In this document: piece after piece, positions 46,201 through 51,085 of the stretch
How the letters are laid out: each line of letters begins with the position of its first letter
Numbering within the stretch: position 1 is the first letter of the stretch
NCBI GenBank assembly: GCA_017404785.1
Contig: JAFRBQ010000008.1
Span: 40,212 to 104,211, forward strand
Length of the DNA stretch: 64,000 nucleotides
Reading direction: 5' to 3'
From: Erysipelotrichaceae bacterium
Lineage (GTDB): Bacteria > Bacillota_I > Bacilli_A > Erysipelotrichales > Erysipelotrichaceae
Translations under genes and position numbers: made by a program
Notes under the pieces: generated by a model
What the model saw: only the letters and a program-made list of their open reading frames with translations
What the model was told of the DNA's origin: nothing
Database searches by the model: none

Positions 46201-47314
46201 ATCTACCGTAAGCAGGGCATTTGCGGATGAATCGATGATCACAGTAAGCAATGATCTTACACTTAGATATATAACAATTGATGGTAAAAAAGGTTATACT
46301 GTCAAGAGCAGTGGCGGTATAGCAAATGTCAAAAATAATGCTACCTTGACAATAGAAAACGGTGCGACATTGCAGAATTCCAAGATCAGTGCTAAAGACG
46401 ATGAAAATCACGCGTTGTATGGCGGCGGCGTTTACGCTGCACCAGGAAGTGTAATTAGAATGACTGGTGGAACTATAAACAAAAACGAATCAGAAGGCGA
46501 TGGAGCAGGACTCTATTTGGCACAAGGAAGCAAGCTTTATCTCTCTGGCGCACCTAGTTTTGGCGGAAGGGGTGTTGATGTTGGCGGCAATATCACGACG
46601 AACAACGGAAACTACAAGACAGGAGATTTGACAGCCCAGACAAATGGCGGTAAATACTATTCCAAAGCACGTCAGGACATTTATATTGCCGGATATCCAG
46701 GAGTGGATGATTCAACCAATGCCGAATCACTGATAGTCAATGGCAATATCAATTCCGGTTCAGGAGCGATCTGGGTATGGGCAGAAAATTCGCCACACTA
46801 CAAGTCATTGCAGCAGTTTGGCAAGTATACTTCAGACGTAAGCAATGTGGCAGCTACTTTAGCAGCGTTCAGAAATGCTCGTGATGATAAGACCTCCGGA
46901 GCAGATGAGATTGGAGAATATCTGTATGGTATAACTAAATCTGATGACAGCGGAAGGAATATTTTCTGGTATGGTCCACAAGGAAATAAAGTGTTGATTC
47001 TTAGAAAGATAAATACTTCATATGGTCGTTTAAGCGGAGCACAGTTCTCAATTTACGCAAGCAGGGGAGCAGCAATGCCGATCTCTGACAAGAATGGCAA
47101 TGTTCTCTCAGGTCTTGAATCTGATGCAAGCGGAATCTTCTACGTCGGAGATCTGAACTATGGAACATATTACGTTAAAGAGACCAGAGCTCCATATGGT
47201 TATCCTCCACTTCCTGATGATTATTATTTCGTCATAACAATCTCGGAAAATGGAGTGGGATATTCGACTGATGGAGGAAAGACTTTTGTAAAAGAAGTCA
47301 GAGCGACAAACTGA
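31268..47314 (+). CDS. Giant 5,348-aa secreted beta-helix protein, no wall anchor
   Basis: The start ATG has GGGGG 9 nt upstream. A signal peptide (about 1-40, ...VLMLVSNIPAKQIAA) is followed by: beta modules (~50-634, the last two near-repeats ending ...VEFxTDGFSxYV); InlB/Listeria-Bacteroides repeats (~640-1765, e.g. FLGWFTG, TLYAGWE); prealbumin-like domains ending FTNTH (to ~1920); and four units each made of an entry module ('CKIxDxxGN' start, then LTTAS and a buried DGK) plus a PMP-type beta-helix, from residues ~2322, 3292, 4272 and 4856. The end is a SpaA/CnaB-like domain (~5240-5348; LRKINTSYGRLSGAQF, YVKETRAPYGYP), which usually forms an isopeptide bond. No LPxTG, membrane helix or charged tail follows. 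Likely adhesin or matrix protein; its link to the pilus is inference from the operon. Confidence 0.88.
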   Translation: MEDYMRRIKEFLKNRRNPLLCTFVIVLMLVSNIPAKQIAALETGEDTDTTQQQSFIYELEREVAVDGDNSFRIKAVFDNGAMVLSDSRISVIEVESNFDNYEQYKARTDRLSGKEGNKYRFYDVSIVYGEKEVLPEGITNFSIERNNRNTKLFVLYESDGAAPEDKFAIEFKEGQDLVLAFVEETEVQDASVENNTETQEPADEVADENELKYEIDLSFTDEEETKYNNALQAEEIREDDEAFSELIDNRNAVVDDTFVEYVKLFELKKNEIKDTEDQDPIETSSKIKVTIRLTANYNDLDENKLAIVLLENDARKLIKPEVKKENDNLAISFEADDSVVFALVETTEEVVLTYKDNEYQITVSFTGAAGIPADAWLDVSIYEEQDEVYENALEKSSETLGEDAVEQATAVKVFDISIRDSKTNEEYQPNNNVRVSIDLLKEEINEKVNVDVLHIEGTQEEAQIVESEIVDEKVEFKTDGFSVYVVVLTTLDKTLVASDGNKYRVTVSYDSNSGIPENAILAVEELNKADKNFGQYIEKTAEALSKEKDSFEIARVFDITLIDPETGEHYQPDKNVKVSIELLNEDITDKFDVVHFEDNANDGPGDAKVLKSSTTGEKVEFETDGFSIYVLTSGGQTVTPQCTYTFFVQEGGLYTEYSFVDDQGNRIYKQTVSNVKELVVPQLPSSEGRAFNGWFKGDRIGGVLVLDEEPYDFENTKITQDSAVDLYAVFSAYAQVIFHDQYDQTEQFFPTAITRRAELNDETLSGKVKISDLSVEYNNLGSAKMAFLGWSETPVKTPGTYEDEEHRSYVIIPDEEGCITVTGKTELYPIFKEIHWLSFFAAPSGQGAAYNGPRRLFIDEGVESLPITSLSGNTFLGWFTGTKGDNDEVNYGTQISDAEGNLIAGVDDAGAYVANGKMYLRSDVTLYAKWEVSTTAYYKVIFWKQNIADKNNYVYINSLKNLGNVGELVHASNVSITTNCPANYTLKVQPAPAEVKIDGSTVINVYYDHNEGYTPAEGDFTLRFVDSITEEGKKSPDLPKTYTVHSGSSIEKIANPGSGRRGYIFLKWYLDPDCTQEADFATMRMPYEDLTLYAGWEVEWYVVTIDPNYGELRPLVDGVPTGTGSTWFWQTVEREPIAEYSYVERNYVQSNSGTWYYVNYAGNGDGTTEWGSKRYTYYTQNQSEATEDTTFEYAPGTYTYAGWYEQHEDGTETLYDFGQRTDHNTILKLHWKKNGIYYLGYDAKDGTLDDGFSKTLILPDTYVDYSGITLTHSAKAPEGKTFVGWRVQNSNDNVIYKPGKQFTLHADDAKRISGKDVVFLEAVYVKVNNASIVYDANGGTINADNIDLGYVPSGDQWIPVSGTADTESATATVSGLTNNTKIRLSNGTGFIAPTGTNAEFLGWSDKKVCDASAKFYAKDSTDTYAAADSSSLYAVWGVKATYSLGSESAEWGEQEWDPTIYTKVGNNYVQDVKVGNKISEPQYVPVYTGHDGRLFRYWATRSGSGSDTDPYVYTEYDFSKPVMNSVNLYAYWSEPNIVKVHAIDSSEPDLADKTKDSAWSVTDITVSTAEKPINATSNVTAPANYTFAFAAVADSLSSISEKNAITAIKYENKQVKVKYAGESEFKVLTGNKEVYFVYYQDKNLGIGYKSMGSNGTLTDAEVDSSAPDITGLIRETYDMTSAISTPLAWANNAYSSYAFAIGKSTAGSINDLGFLTSVSSSDTQRPALQLRNTWKGFEYSINGTSWTNCGYALDLYVVYYKQMPTVVMYAEKTEGYHDVIDTQFTYDFIVEEIKTTTISEEGKEDIVTTKTTVIYDKDTEGYQSVILKNGESNSAILFYDITSSTVDLITTTVETKQRIVITQTENSQFTTTVEGDDIPQTETLSCVYTADGNGGTKNVIFTNTHKSVPVEIHIALVEESGVIQRDTTYRNLNENNYKFDLGFGETVTLLERLSSDTVLRGPIGNYAFGTALAGTGTDDSPINISAQGIVSVAYEKTDESDIYSIVLKDADGSIVGILDDNKFYYLYYPMLKIRYVKEADNGTLSLINGCLPDSGGTIEPVADITYGHAIVTMNGKKVEQGQNVEIPADGFIISQSGNHFRMPAVLDDGLFERYLSYGKIGAGSGNISNISQIDVSDNLTVELRVQDNKLQYSFDGTNWNVLSISGIPTIYAIYDERGYDLEISKAVDLSKSGDDPIFAAKSFELTISSPAITKNSYEIDGGDSATIPATPADGTNPGTISMTIVDGTKIRIKSLSQGKYTIVESGNENFELSAKIGQIIGGTSEDAKIIDNSIIKEMSEEDNVVNLNSEKKIDIKNSPMAVCKIGNVYFYTLESMVDYVENQISTKTATAEMLIDYVMPKDDVAEIPNGCNITLTTSDTMGHVAKITKPNDSTDKSFFINHGTFAITNLKLDGKNVDSTVPAIQSNGDLTIGEGAVIQNVNNTSSGENAVYGGAVNATAGNITISGTIENNSSEIGGAIYHSGNGIVTVNRNASIKNNNATNGNGGAIYLSSGTIEMSGTASIANNKAENGKGGAIYAGNVRIEIDQGGKIINNTATDGGAIYAESGTITISETENVAEKPNISGNSASSGNGGALYVAAGSLDISGGEIINNNAEAGKGGAIYTNSASVTVSGTAKVKANTASAGGAVYSESGFVTVSETVDTQTGTTKSPDLTNNIANTGNGGAIYAGSGNVTISGGNVATNTAKQGSGGAVYANRGNVTISGDNTTVSGNNAKSNGGAIYAENGMVTVSIGDLSNNTAIEGNGGAIYAGSGIINLTGATITGNTAGNNGGAIYASNSAINATDTVFGGQDAGKNIAGRSGGAIYASSGNVTITGGSITYNKATSGDGGAIFVGSGASVITNVGSIANNEAGRNGGAIYTNSGASSLTSITVTGNKAANGSAAFTNTGRITFNAGNYTSNTATTGGAVGIGSKDARLYFNSNVVVNNNTLGEGASAPKSNVFLNQDDDAVINIDTLGTNASIGIHVPDALVDARSVPGTRFAMYINDGNVNKITNDRFPALTVQKDSAAKKLYWGNALKVSVHKLDSYDASFTQPANSGAGTQLKKYNDYYPEMDDAAISELASELVAKDSINIGTSVYAGAYLDGVRTFGDYITNLTWEVSTSKWYVTKRNGEKVYLEKTDGTGYHRIYIYYVDPAYISIENNTGLTLTISGMTVNGTSVINTNTVAGYGMVFAKNGAIRSALLPVEAEDLTLIPGASINLLIPGGRNMNYTLDGAFGTSAETTVRLRRTGVQETTLSVATDGTFNQVTGTTLNSSGTYEITFGDDKNICKVVDASGVEHAYSRISGALNAIKSGAIVLEEPKKAVIEMLTDYLLPASDLVLIPRGYDITLTTAAKEGVTYAYTGEGDRAIISRDSENKESMVDAWNDGTGRDTINALDGTTLRLNNIIFDGKSVKGSSDGGAVKSKFVNVYIDSVDFKNVYASNGGALLIMFSAKDKNKKATVPGTTLEVKNSDFSGCTSTTTETSNRLGGGALVTNAETMTLVDCDFTNCSAIDQAGAVFHRVDDNYNSWTNISGCTFVNCSANAAGGLELDSKQIKVSGCLFDHCVAKERNGGGFNIYALNAAHPTDTECKVEVTKCIFNDCQNTTSNTSNGNGGGFRSNCVYTIVKDSTFTNSFSLYGGGFCISNTNAVKAEVYGCTFDRCSANNGGGIFGKPLELIIGDYTYIDEEGVEHTRRSEIKNCTSNNDGAGVYHDRNSNNSKLTITNTDIIGNETKNNGKNGGGVFTNAQTVTITGSVISDNKSTSNGGGVYVVAPSTLNRTLTISDSDISRNNTSNNGAGVWYDVGDNKDSTRDAMSLYIKGSTINNNTSNANGGGVYSVAKTISIEDYIYEEGKAPTVMPEVGSYITDDHGSIIGRHTEINRNSAKNNGGGIYHSRNVAGSILAITDASINGNTATNYTGGGVYASVRTLAVTNSEISDNTTGTNGGGVFFDINNDGARNVMKLSIEGCTLDSNTSGYQGGGIYTLAKEVEIRAFENGSEDNIPTTISNCLAANSGGGIYHSRDIEESILTITESVIKNCISNNSSSNDDAGGGGIFANVRTVNITDSEISGNRAVHNGGGILSSSNANNRYLTIDHCDVMNNTSGNKGGGVYSRSAVVLRNGTTITGNHLTNNTVYNAAGVYLLKERTLYLGTENADSDTVIVKGNFTNSGVASNTHIWMNSEGQSSEENNESSVYVYCSLSNESEIRIANAAKVGTRFGNSAISKPFGFSDDFSVIKADTSTLHAIIDRTDPVEKIIIWAGPPIAKITDGNGNLLYLNRFYPYDGEEPKGCDPAIFDRLYEGNTGAYNTMGAFNMLYSETPVLYNADGSPYEGTEFFVKMLVENYTTEKAIHTLDTKDRKITFTTASKSESDGYSYEGSSTRATVFRGTGVGNNSLFYADTFIIFTNIILDGNADNILPNSKTRLLDINSGSKTVYVGENAVLQNAEMKGGNGAGAFVNDGNFTLSGGTIRNCIANNGGGIYIYKDNKTVKMEAGNIYHCYATENGGGVNVGNGSFTMSGGTISYCGLNTNDQVITKKGGGIYLENGKKLNMSGGSIIKNGAKTSGGGVAVGGSNSQLKFSGKVNISGNTKDNSEAPGKACNVELNYDTNGIINTNNGGLLSGSYIGVYVPDGPNLYDKHGIKRAPFGTFTERDNTSTFYSFVNDRNGLKGGIIENPSPYTIYWIEIFSLTVEKDIVNESSNSENSENEELFLFKVNLRGLASAPGQPDAKDIDSSTGEYGGMYFNSNGLDTTTAVFALRDGENISGVNLSEGLTYEVIEYLTLDQAKQYASMPMNDYSYATETVVYNGIAYTVIKANFYSSKIGENKQRTDVDPYTSKLTFANLMPVCKITDKDGNILYRKYYWDKVTNKEGEGPDGPDVANRPYYYAPAVFTELTGSGSAFSALHEPLYTSNSSNPTSYNPDNGVQIKMVVSAYSLNSPINVDIGKVTLTTASTSEALFPKYDGDVVSTVSRAFADESMITVSNDLTLRYITIDGKKGYTVKSSGGIANVKNNATLTIENGATLQNSKISAKDDENHALYGGGVYAAPGSVIRMTGGTINKNESEGDGAGLYLAQGSKLYLSGAPSFGGRGVDVGGNITTNNGNYKTGDLTAQTNGGKYYSKARQDIYIAGYPGVDDSTNAESLIVNGNINSGSGAIWVWAENSPHYKSLQQFGKYTSDVSNVAATLAAFRNARDDKTSGADEIGEYLYGITKSDDSGRNIFWYGPQGNKVLILRKINTSYGRLSGAQFSIYASRGAAMPISDKNGNVLSGLESDASGIFYVGDLNYGTYYVKETRAPYGYPPLPDDYYFVITISENGVGYSTDGGKTFVKEVRATN
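32331..33168 (+). repeat. Two tandem ~140-residue modules in the giant gene
   Basis: Copy A (32331-32735) and copy B (32757-33168) share the order: YxITVSF/YRVTVSY, SxIPxxAxLxVxE, KVFDISI/RVFDITL, EYQPNNNVRVSIDLL/HYQPDKNVKVSIELL and KVEFxTDGFSxYV. Two more diverged copies precede them (~31430-32330). Confidence 0.7.
33480..36560 (+). repeat. InlB-type (Listeria-Bacteroides) repeats in the giant gene
   Basis: A series of ~75-100 residue units ending in a G-W-x-x and LYAxW pattern (AFNGWFKG, FLGWSETP, FLGWFTGT, TLYAKWEV, TLYAGWEV, FVGWRVQN, FLGWSDKK, LYAYWSEP). Beta-grasp folds of internalin-like proteins. Confidence 0.75.
38600..40080 (+). repeat. PMP-type beta-helix 1 in the giant gene
   Basis: About 17 turns of ~20-30 residues with GGAIY/GGAVY and NNxA-type motifs (GGAIYLSSG, GGAIYAGN, GGALYVAAG, GGAIYASSG...), the pattern of polymorphic-membrane-protein/pectate-lyase-like right-handed beta-helices. 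Confidence 0.85.
41500..43720 (+). repeat. PMP-type beta-helix 2 in the giant gene, Cys-rich first half
   Basis: Turns with GGA/GGG motifs (GGALLIMF, GGGALVTN, NGGGFNIY, NGGGIFGK, NGGGVYVVA, NGGGIYHS). The first half has many cysteines in F-x-x-C turns (DFSGCTS, DFTNCSA, TFVNCSA, LFDHCVA, IFNDCQN, TFDRCSA), unlike helix 1. Confidence 0.82.
44640..45070 (+). repeat. PMP-type beta-helix 3 in the giant gene
   Basis: Short helix: GGTIRNC, NNGGGIYIYK, NGGGVNVGNG, KGGGIYLENG, SGGGVAVGGS. Followed by a conserved closing segment naming SYIGVYVPDG, similar to SIGIHVPDA after helix 1. Confidence 0.75.
46300..46620 (+). repeat. PMP-type beta-helix 4 in the giant gene
   Basis: Shortest helix: NGATLQNSKIS, YGGGVYAAPG, TGGTINKN, GAGLYLAQGS. 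Followed by a conserved closing region (RQDIYIAGYPGV) and the C-terminal SpaA-like domain. Confidence 0.7.
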
Positions 47315-47367
47315 TCTGTTATCGTGCTTGACGCTTAAGCAGTCTTAACAAAAAACCCATTAAGTTA

Positions 47368-47428
47368 AATCCTGTGTGCTTAAGACTATGTTTAAATGAG
47401 TTGAAAGTACACAGGGTTTTCTTTTTTT
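47368..47428 (+). terminator. Terminator of the giant-protein operon
   Basis: AATCCTGTGTGC (47368-47379) pairs (with G-U) with GTACACAGGGTT (47407-47418); T-rich tail TTTTCTTTTTTT. A second inverted repeat, AGTCTTAA (47341-47348) with TTAAGACT (47380-47387), straddles the left arm and could form an alternative structure. Confidence 0.7.
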
Positions 47429-47488
47429 GAAAGATCTCTAGTTATAAAGGGACTAAGTATGAGAATGAAAAGATAAGCTGATCTGCTG

Positions 47489-47638
47489 GTGTCAATAAAA
47501 AATCCGCAAAACAGGAAAATCTATATAAATATAGTTATCGTAACACCTGATACTCATTGGAAAATTATGATTTCAGAAAATAACTGTCAGTGGTATTATG
47601 CCAATGGTGTTGATAGATTGTATAAAAAACTAATATAA
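47489..47638 (+). CDS. Short frame, likely remnant of a gene C-terminus
   Basis: A 49-codon frame from a GTG (open from 47477 after a stop). It encodes a protein-like sequence, IYINIVIVTPDTHWKIMIS and QWYYANGVDRLYKKLI, with W, Y and H content unusual for random AT-rich DNA. No strong SD. It ends at the -10 box of the next gene. I could not identify the family. It may be the tail of a decayed gene. The rest of 47429-47656 shows nothing else. Confidence 0.35.
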   Translation: MSIKNPQNRKIYINIVIVTPDTHWKIMISENNCQWYYANGVDRLYKKLI

Positions 47639-47639
47639 T
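47634..47639 (+). promoter_or_regulatory. -10 box of the diguanylate cyclase gene
   Basis: TATAAT, 17 nt before ATG 47657. It predicts a leader of about 10 nt without SD. Confidence 0.5.
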
Positions 47640-47656
47640 TGTTTAGAAAAACTAAC

Positions 47657-48700
47657 ATGAATATAAAAGGTATTATCAGCGAAAAAGAAGCCAGAATGAT
47701 GTCGTATGCAGTATCAAGCTGCTTTTTTATCATTCATGTGCTGATGTTTATAATGTTTTTGACCTATGGTGTTACTCCTATGGCTATTATAAATGTTTTC
47801 AGTATGTTTTATTATATTGGAACGCTGATCATGATTTATAAGAACAGACTATACGAATTTGTTGTACTGACGTACTTTGAAGTTGTTGCACATATGTGTA
47901 TGGCAACATACTTTACCGGCTGGATAAATGAGTTTCAGATCACCTTGATCGGCTTAAGCATTCTGCTGTTCTTTGCAGAGTATGTTGGAAGGCTGATCGA
48001 AGCTAAACACATCCATGCGACACCATTATGCATCATGGGAATGTTTGCTTATCTGATAACCTTATATCTAGATCACAATCATAATATTCCATACCCTTTG
48101 CCGGAGCATGTTTCCTATTTTCTGCAGGCATCATGGGCTATAGTCGTCTTTGTGATAACCATTGCTTTTCTGCATATATTCGTCATGGTCACATTCCATT
48201 CGGAACAGTTTCTTTCCAGAAAGGCCAGTCAGGATGAACTTACCGGCTTGCTGAACCGTTTTACTGCCAATAACCTTTTAGATGATTTCATTAAAAGAAA
48301 TGAGATCTCAAACAGTTGGGTATCCATGATCGATATCGATGATTTCAAGAAGGTCAATGATACCTACGGTCACAACTGTGGAGATTATGTACTTGTGACT
48401 TTGGCCAGGATAATGAAAGACAGATTTGATGATTCTTCGTGTTTCCGCTGGGGTGGAGAGGAATTTCTGATTTTTGATAATTCAAGTGAAGAAAAAGCTG
48501 ATGCATATGAGAAAATGGAACAGCTCAGAAAGAGTGTTGAAGAATATGAATTTGATTATGACGGCAGGAAACTGCATATGACGATAACGGCCGGTATTGC
48601 TTTCTATGAGAAGGGACTGAGTAAGGAAGAGTGGATAAACAAGGCCGATATCAAACTCTATGAAGGAAAACGCAGCGGAAAAAATAAAATTCTGATGTGA
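47657..48700 (+). CDS. Membrane diguanylate cyclase (GGDEF)
   Basis: A 347-residue protein. ATG at 47657 is chosen over TTG 47639, which lies on the -10 box. N-terminal region with about six membrane helices (residues ~18-190), then a GGDEF domain (~200-347) with DELTGLLNR, SMIDIDDFKKVNDTYGH (metal-binding Asp), active-site GGEEF (266-270) and an ITAGIAFY strand. All residues for c-di-GMP synthesis are present. No clear inhibitory RxxD just before GGEEF (the sequence there is DDSSCFRW). It lies immediately before a c-di-GMP phosphodiesterase. Confidence 0.92.
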   Translation: MNIKGIISEKEARMMSYAVSSCFFIIHVLMFIMFLTYGVTPMAIINVFSMFYYIGTLIMIYKNRLYEFVVLTYFEVVAHMCMATYFTGWINEFQITLIGLSILLFFAEYVGRLIEAKHIHATPLCIMGMFAYLITLYLDHNHNIPYPLPEHVSYFLQASWAIVVFVITIAFLHIFVMVTFHSEQFLSRKASQDELTGLLNRFTANNLLDDFIKRNEISNSWVSMIDIDDFKKVNDTYGHNCGDYVLVTLARIMKDRFDDSSCFRWGGEEFLIFDNSSEEKADAYEKMEQLRKSVEEYEFDYDGRKLHMTITAGIAFYEKGLSKEEWINKADIKLYEGKRSGKNKILM

Positions 48701-48793
48701 TATAATAACAGAAAAATGTGTTAATATATTGATTGCATGAAAAAAATATCTAGTTCGTTAAGATAAGCTTTAGAAAAGTTACAGGAATTAGTT

Positions 48794-50479
48794 ATGGATA
48801 GTTATAACTCGATGTCATTAAACGCAATAGAAAAGTTTATTGACGTCCTCTTCAATCAAAGAAAATCATTTGGTGCGCTGAATGAAGCTTTTACTCTAGT
48901 GGCTGATGATTTTAATATTGGCCGGGTCATAGGCGATATTGATGATAATGCCAAGAGCAATGAATTACTGCTTCTGGCAGAGAATAGAGTCATCTATATG
49001 TCTGATAGGGGATTTGATCCGAAAAATTCAATCAGTTTTGATTTTATGACGATCTCCGAAGCCGGTGGCAGGACGATCGTTTCGCCTGTTCCTGAACACA
49101 AGTTTAACGATGAAGAAAAGGAAATAATAAGAGTCCTTCTACAGCTGACAGACATCCATATCAGCCGCTATTTTGCCTTGACTCAGATCGAGGAAAGTGC
49201 GATGAAACAGCGCATGACCGATCTTCCGAATGCGGCAGGTTTCATGAGATATGTCCATCGCAAGATCGATAATAAGACGATCAGCGATTATGATTCATAC
49301 TATTTCAATTTGACCGGTTTTGGTCTGATCTCCAAGCGCTATGGCAACAAGGAAGGCGATGCCATCATGATCAGATATGCCGAGCAGCTGAAATCTTTCA
49401 TCAAGCCTGGCGAAGTGGTAGGCCATTTAGGCGGCGATAACTATGTTGCCCTGATCGAAAAGGGCGATCGTTCAGATAAATTCCAGGAGCTTATTTCCGG
49501 CATTACCGTTAAAGCTCATGATGCGGATAATAATACGGAACCAATCAAGATCTCCTGTCTGGCCGGCTATATGCATATAAGTCCTTCAGCCAATTCCGAT
49601 TCGATCATTTCCGGTCCGGGCATGGCTCTGGCCTATGCCAAACTTAATAAGATACCGTTTGTTGAACTGACTGATGAGATAATTGAACAGGCCAATCGAA
49701 CCAAGACGGTTGAACTCAACTTCGAAAAGGCGCTGGAAAACAACGAATTTGTCGTCTTCTACCAGCCAAAAGTCAATACCGTAAGTGGCGACATCATTGG
49801 CGCTGAAGCTCTGGCCAGATGGTATGAGAATGGACGCCTTGTTTCTCCGGGTGGCTTCATTCCGCATCTTGAAAGAGCGGGTAAAGTCAACAAGCTTGAC
49901 CTCTTTGTCCTGGAGACTGTATGTCAGGATATCAAGGCCTGGAAAGACAAGGGCAGAAAAGCCGTACCATGTTCAGTCAACTTCTCAAGAAAGGATCTCA
50001 AGAATCCTGAACTTCCGGAAAAGATCATGGGTATCATTGATCAGTATGGTATCTCCAAGGATGAGATAATCATTGAAGTAACGGAGACTTCATCAGAGGA
50101 AGAAAAGGAAATGATGATGAGGTTCCTGAATAAACTTAAGGATTTCGGTATCGAAAGCAGTATCGATGATTTCGGAACCGGCTATTCATCTTTGAGTGCC
50201 TTGAGAGAATATCCGATCGGTGAGATCAAGATCGATCGATCATTCATCAACAAGGAACTAAACGAAAATGATGAAGTCATCATCAAGAGCGTCATCGATA
50301 TGGCCGAGAAACTGCATATCGATGTCATAACCGAAGGTGTCGAATTTGTCTCCCAGAAGGAATTCCTGCATAAACTGGGATGTGACAGAGTTCAGGGTTT
50401 CCTGTATGATCAGCCACTTCCTAAAAACAAATTTGAGGAAAGGCTCTTGAAAGGAAACTATCCGAACGTTGAAGAATAA
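48794..50479 (+). CDS. c-di-GMP phosphodiesterase (degenerate GGDEF-EAL)
   Basis: A 561-residue soluble protein. N-terminal regulatory part (~1-130), a GGDEF-like domain with LGGDNYVAL in place of GGDEF (inactive as cyclase), and an EAL domain (~300-550) with E338-A339-L340, CSVNFSR, EVTET, SIDDFGTGYSS (metal-binding DD), IKIDRSF and ITEGVE. The main metal and catalytic residues are present, so hydrolysis of c-di-GMP is expected. AGGA precedes the ATG at 8 nt. Paired with the upstream cyclase and lying next to the T4P/adhesin locus, it likely tunes surface attachment. Confidence 0.9.
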   Translation: MDSYNSMSLNAIEKFIDVLFNQRKSFGALNEAFTLVADDFNIGRVIGDIDDNAKSNELLLLAENRVIYMSDRGFDPKNSISFDFMTISEAGGRTIVSPVPEHKFNDEEKEIIRVLLQLTDIHISRYFALTQIEESAMKQRMTDLPNAAGFMRYVHRKIDNKTISDYDSYYFNLTGFGLISKRYGNKEGDAIMIRYAEQLKSFIKPGEVVGHLGGDNYVALIEKGDRSDKFQELISGITVKAHDADNNTEPIKISCLAGYMHISPSANSDSIISGPGMALAYAKLNKIPFVELTDEIIEQANRTKTVELNFEKALENNEFVVFYQPKVNTVSGDIIGAEALARWYENGRLVSPGGFIPHLERAGKVNKLDLFVLETVCQDIKAWKDKGRKAVPCSVNFSRKDLKNPELPEKIMGIIDQYGISKDEIIIEVTETSSEEEKEMMMRFLNKLKDFGIESSIDDFGTGYSSLSALREYPIGEIKIDRSFINKELNENDEVIIKSVIDMAEKLHIDVITEGVEFVSQKEFLHKLGCDRVQGFLYDQPLPKNKFEERLLKGNYPNVEE

Positions 50480-50482
50480 AAC

Positions 50483-50514
50483 AAGAATAGCTTCATTACG
50501 AAGCTATTCTTTTA
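50483..50514. terminator. Bidirectional terminator between the phosphodiesterase and ECF genes
   Basis: AAGAATAGCTTC (50483-50494), loop ATTAC, GAAGCTATTCTT, T run. On the minus strand the hairpin overlaps the end of the ECF gene. Confidence 0.85.
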
Positions 50515-50986
50515 CTATTTTTATCTTTTTATTAAGTATTACGCCGATTATCAGCGGAATGACATCAGCTACATAGGCCGCAAAGTTGGAAGTGAATTTG
50601 AGCCAGATCGGAAACTGATAGATGGCTACTTCAATGACGGTTTTGATCACACCGATTCCAATAAAGGCGAAGATCAGACAATAGATGATCTTGAGATACA
50701 TCTTATCCGTCTTAGGAAGCAGATAGCCAAGTGTGAGACCGATGAAAGCCTGACCGATGGCCCAGGCAAATGGTATCGATCCTCCCTTCAACATGTTTCC
50801 TAAGATGCAGCCCAGGACACCGACGATCGTCGCGATCATGCCGAAGGTATTCAGATACATGCCGTAGACGATATAGCCGAGGTCAAGTTTGATCCTGTTG
50901 ACGATCGGAATGATCACAAAGGCTGATAATACTGTATAAAGGGCAATGCCCAGCGCCAGAAAGGCGATCTTGAGATTTTTCTTCAT
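50504..50986 (-). CDS. ECF-type transporter substrate-binding (S) component, substrate unknown
   Basis: A 160-residue very hydrophobic protein with about five or six membrane helices: [21 protein letters not shown], then a conserved [48 protein letters not shown] and a C-terminal helix near [13 protein letters not shown]. This shape and the internal DLGY loop fit S components of energy-coupling-factor vitamin transporters. No A/A'/T components are in view; they would be shared. Substrate not identifiable. Confidence 0.65.
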   Translation of the reverse strand: MKKNLKIAFLALGIALYTVLSAFVIIPIVNRIKLDLGYIVYGMYLNTFGMIATIVGVLGCILGNMLKGGSIPFAWAIGQAFIGLTLGYLLPKTDKMYLKIIYCLIFAFIGIGVIKTVIEVAIYQFPIWLKFTSNFAAYVADVIPLIIGVILNKKIKIVKE

Positions 50987-51085
50987 ATCTTAATCTTACT
51001 CTATATTGAGTATATTAATAAGAATCTTTTTATGCATAGCGACATTGATTATTGTAAAATTTATATAGAATACAGGAGGAAAATA

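Noticed and set aside
31268..47314. About 20 antisense and shifted frames inside the giant gene
   Set aside because: They are shadows of a single long frame with signal peptide and repeat domains; none has an SD or recognisable domain.
47240..47400. Lost LPxTG anchor by frameshift at the end of the giant gene
   Set aside because: I read the other two frames after the stop; neither encodes LPxTG, a hydrophobic stretch or a basic tail.
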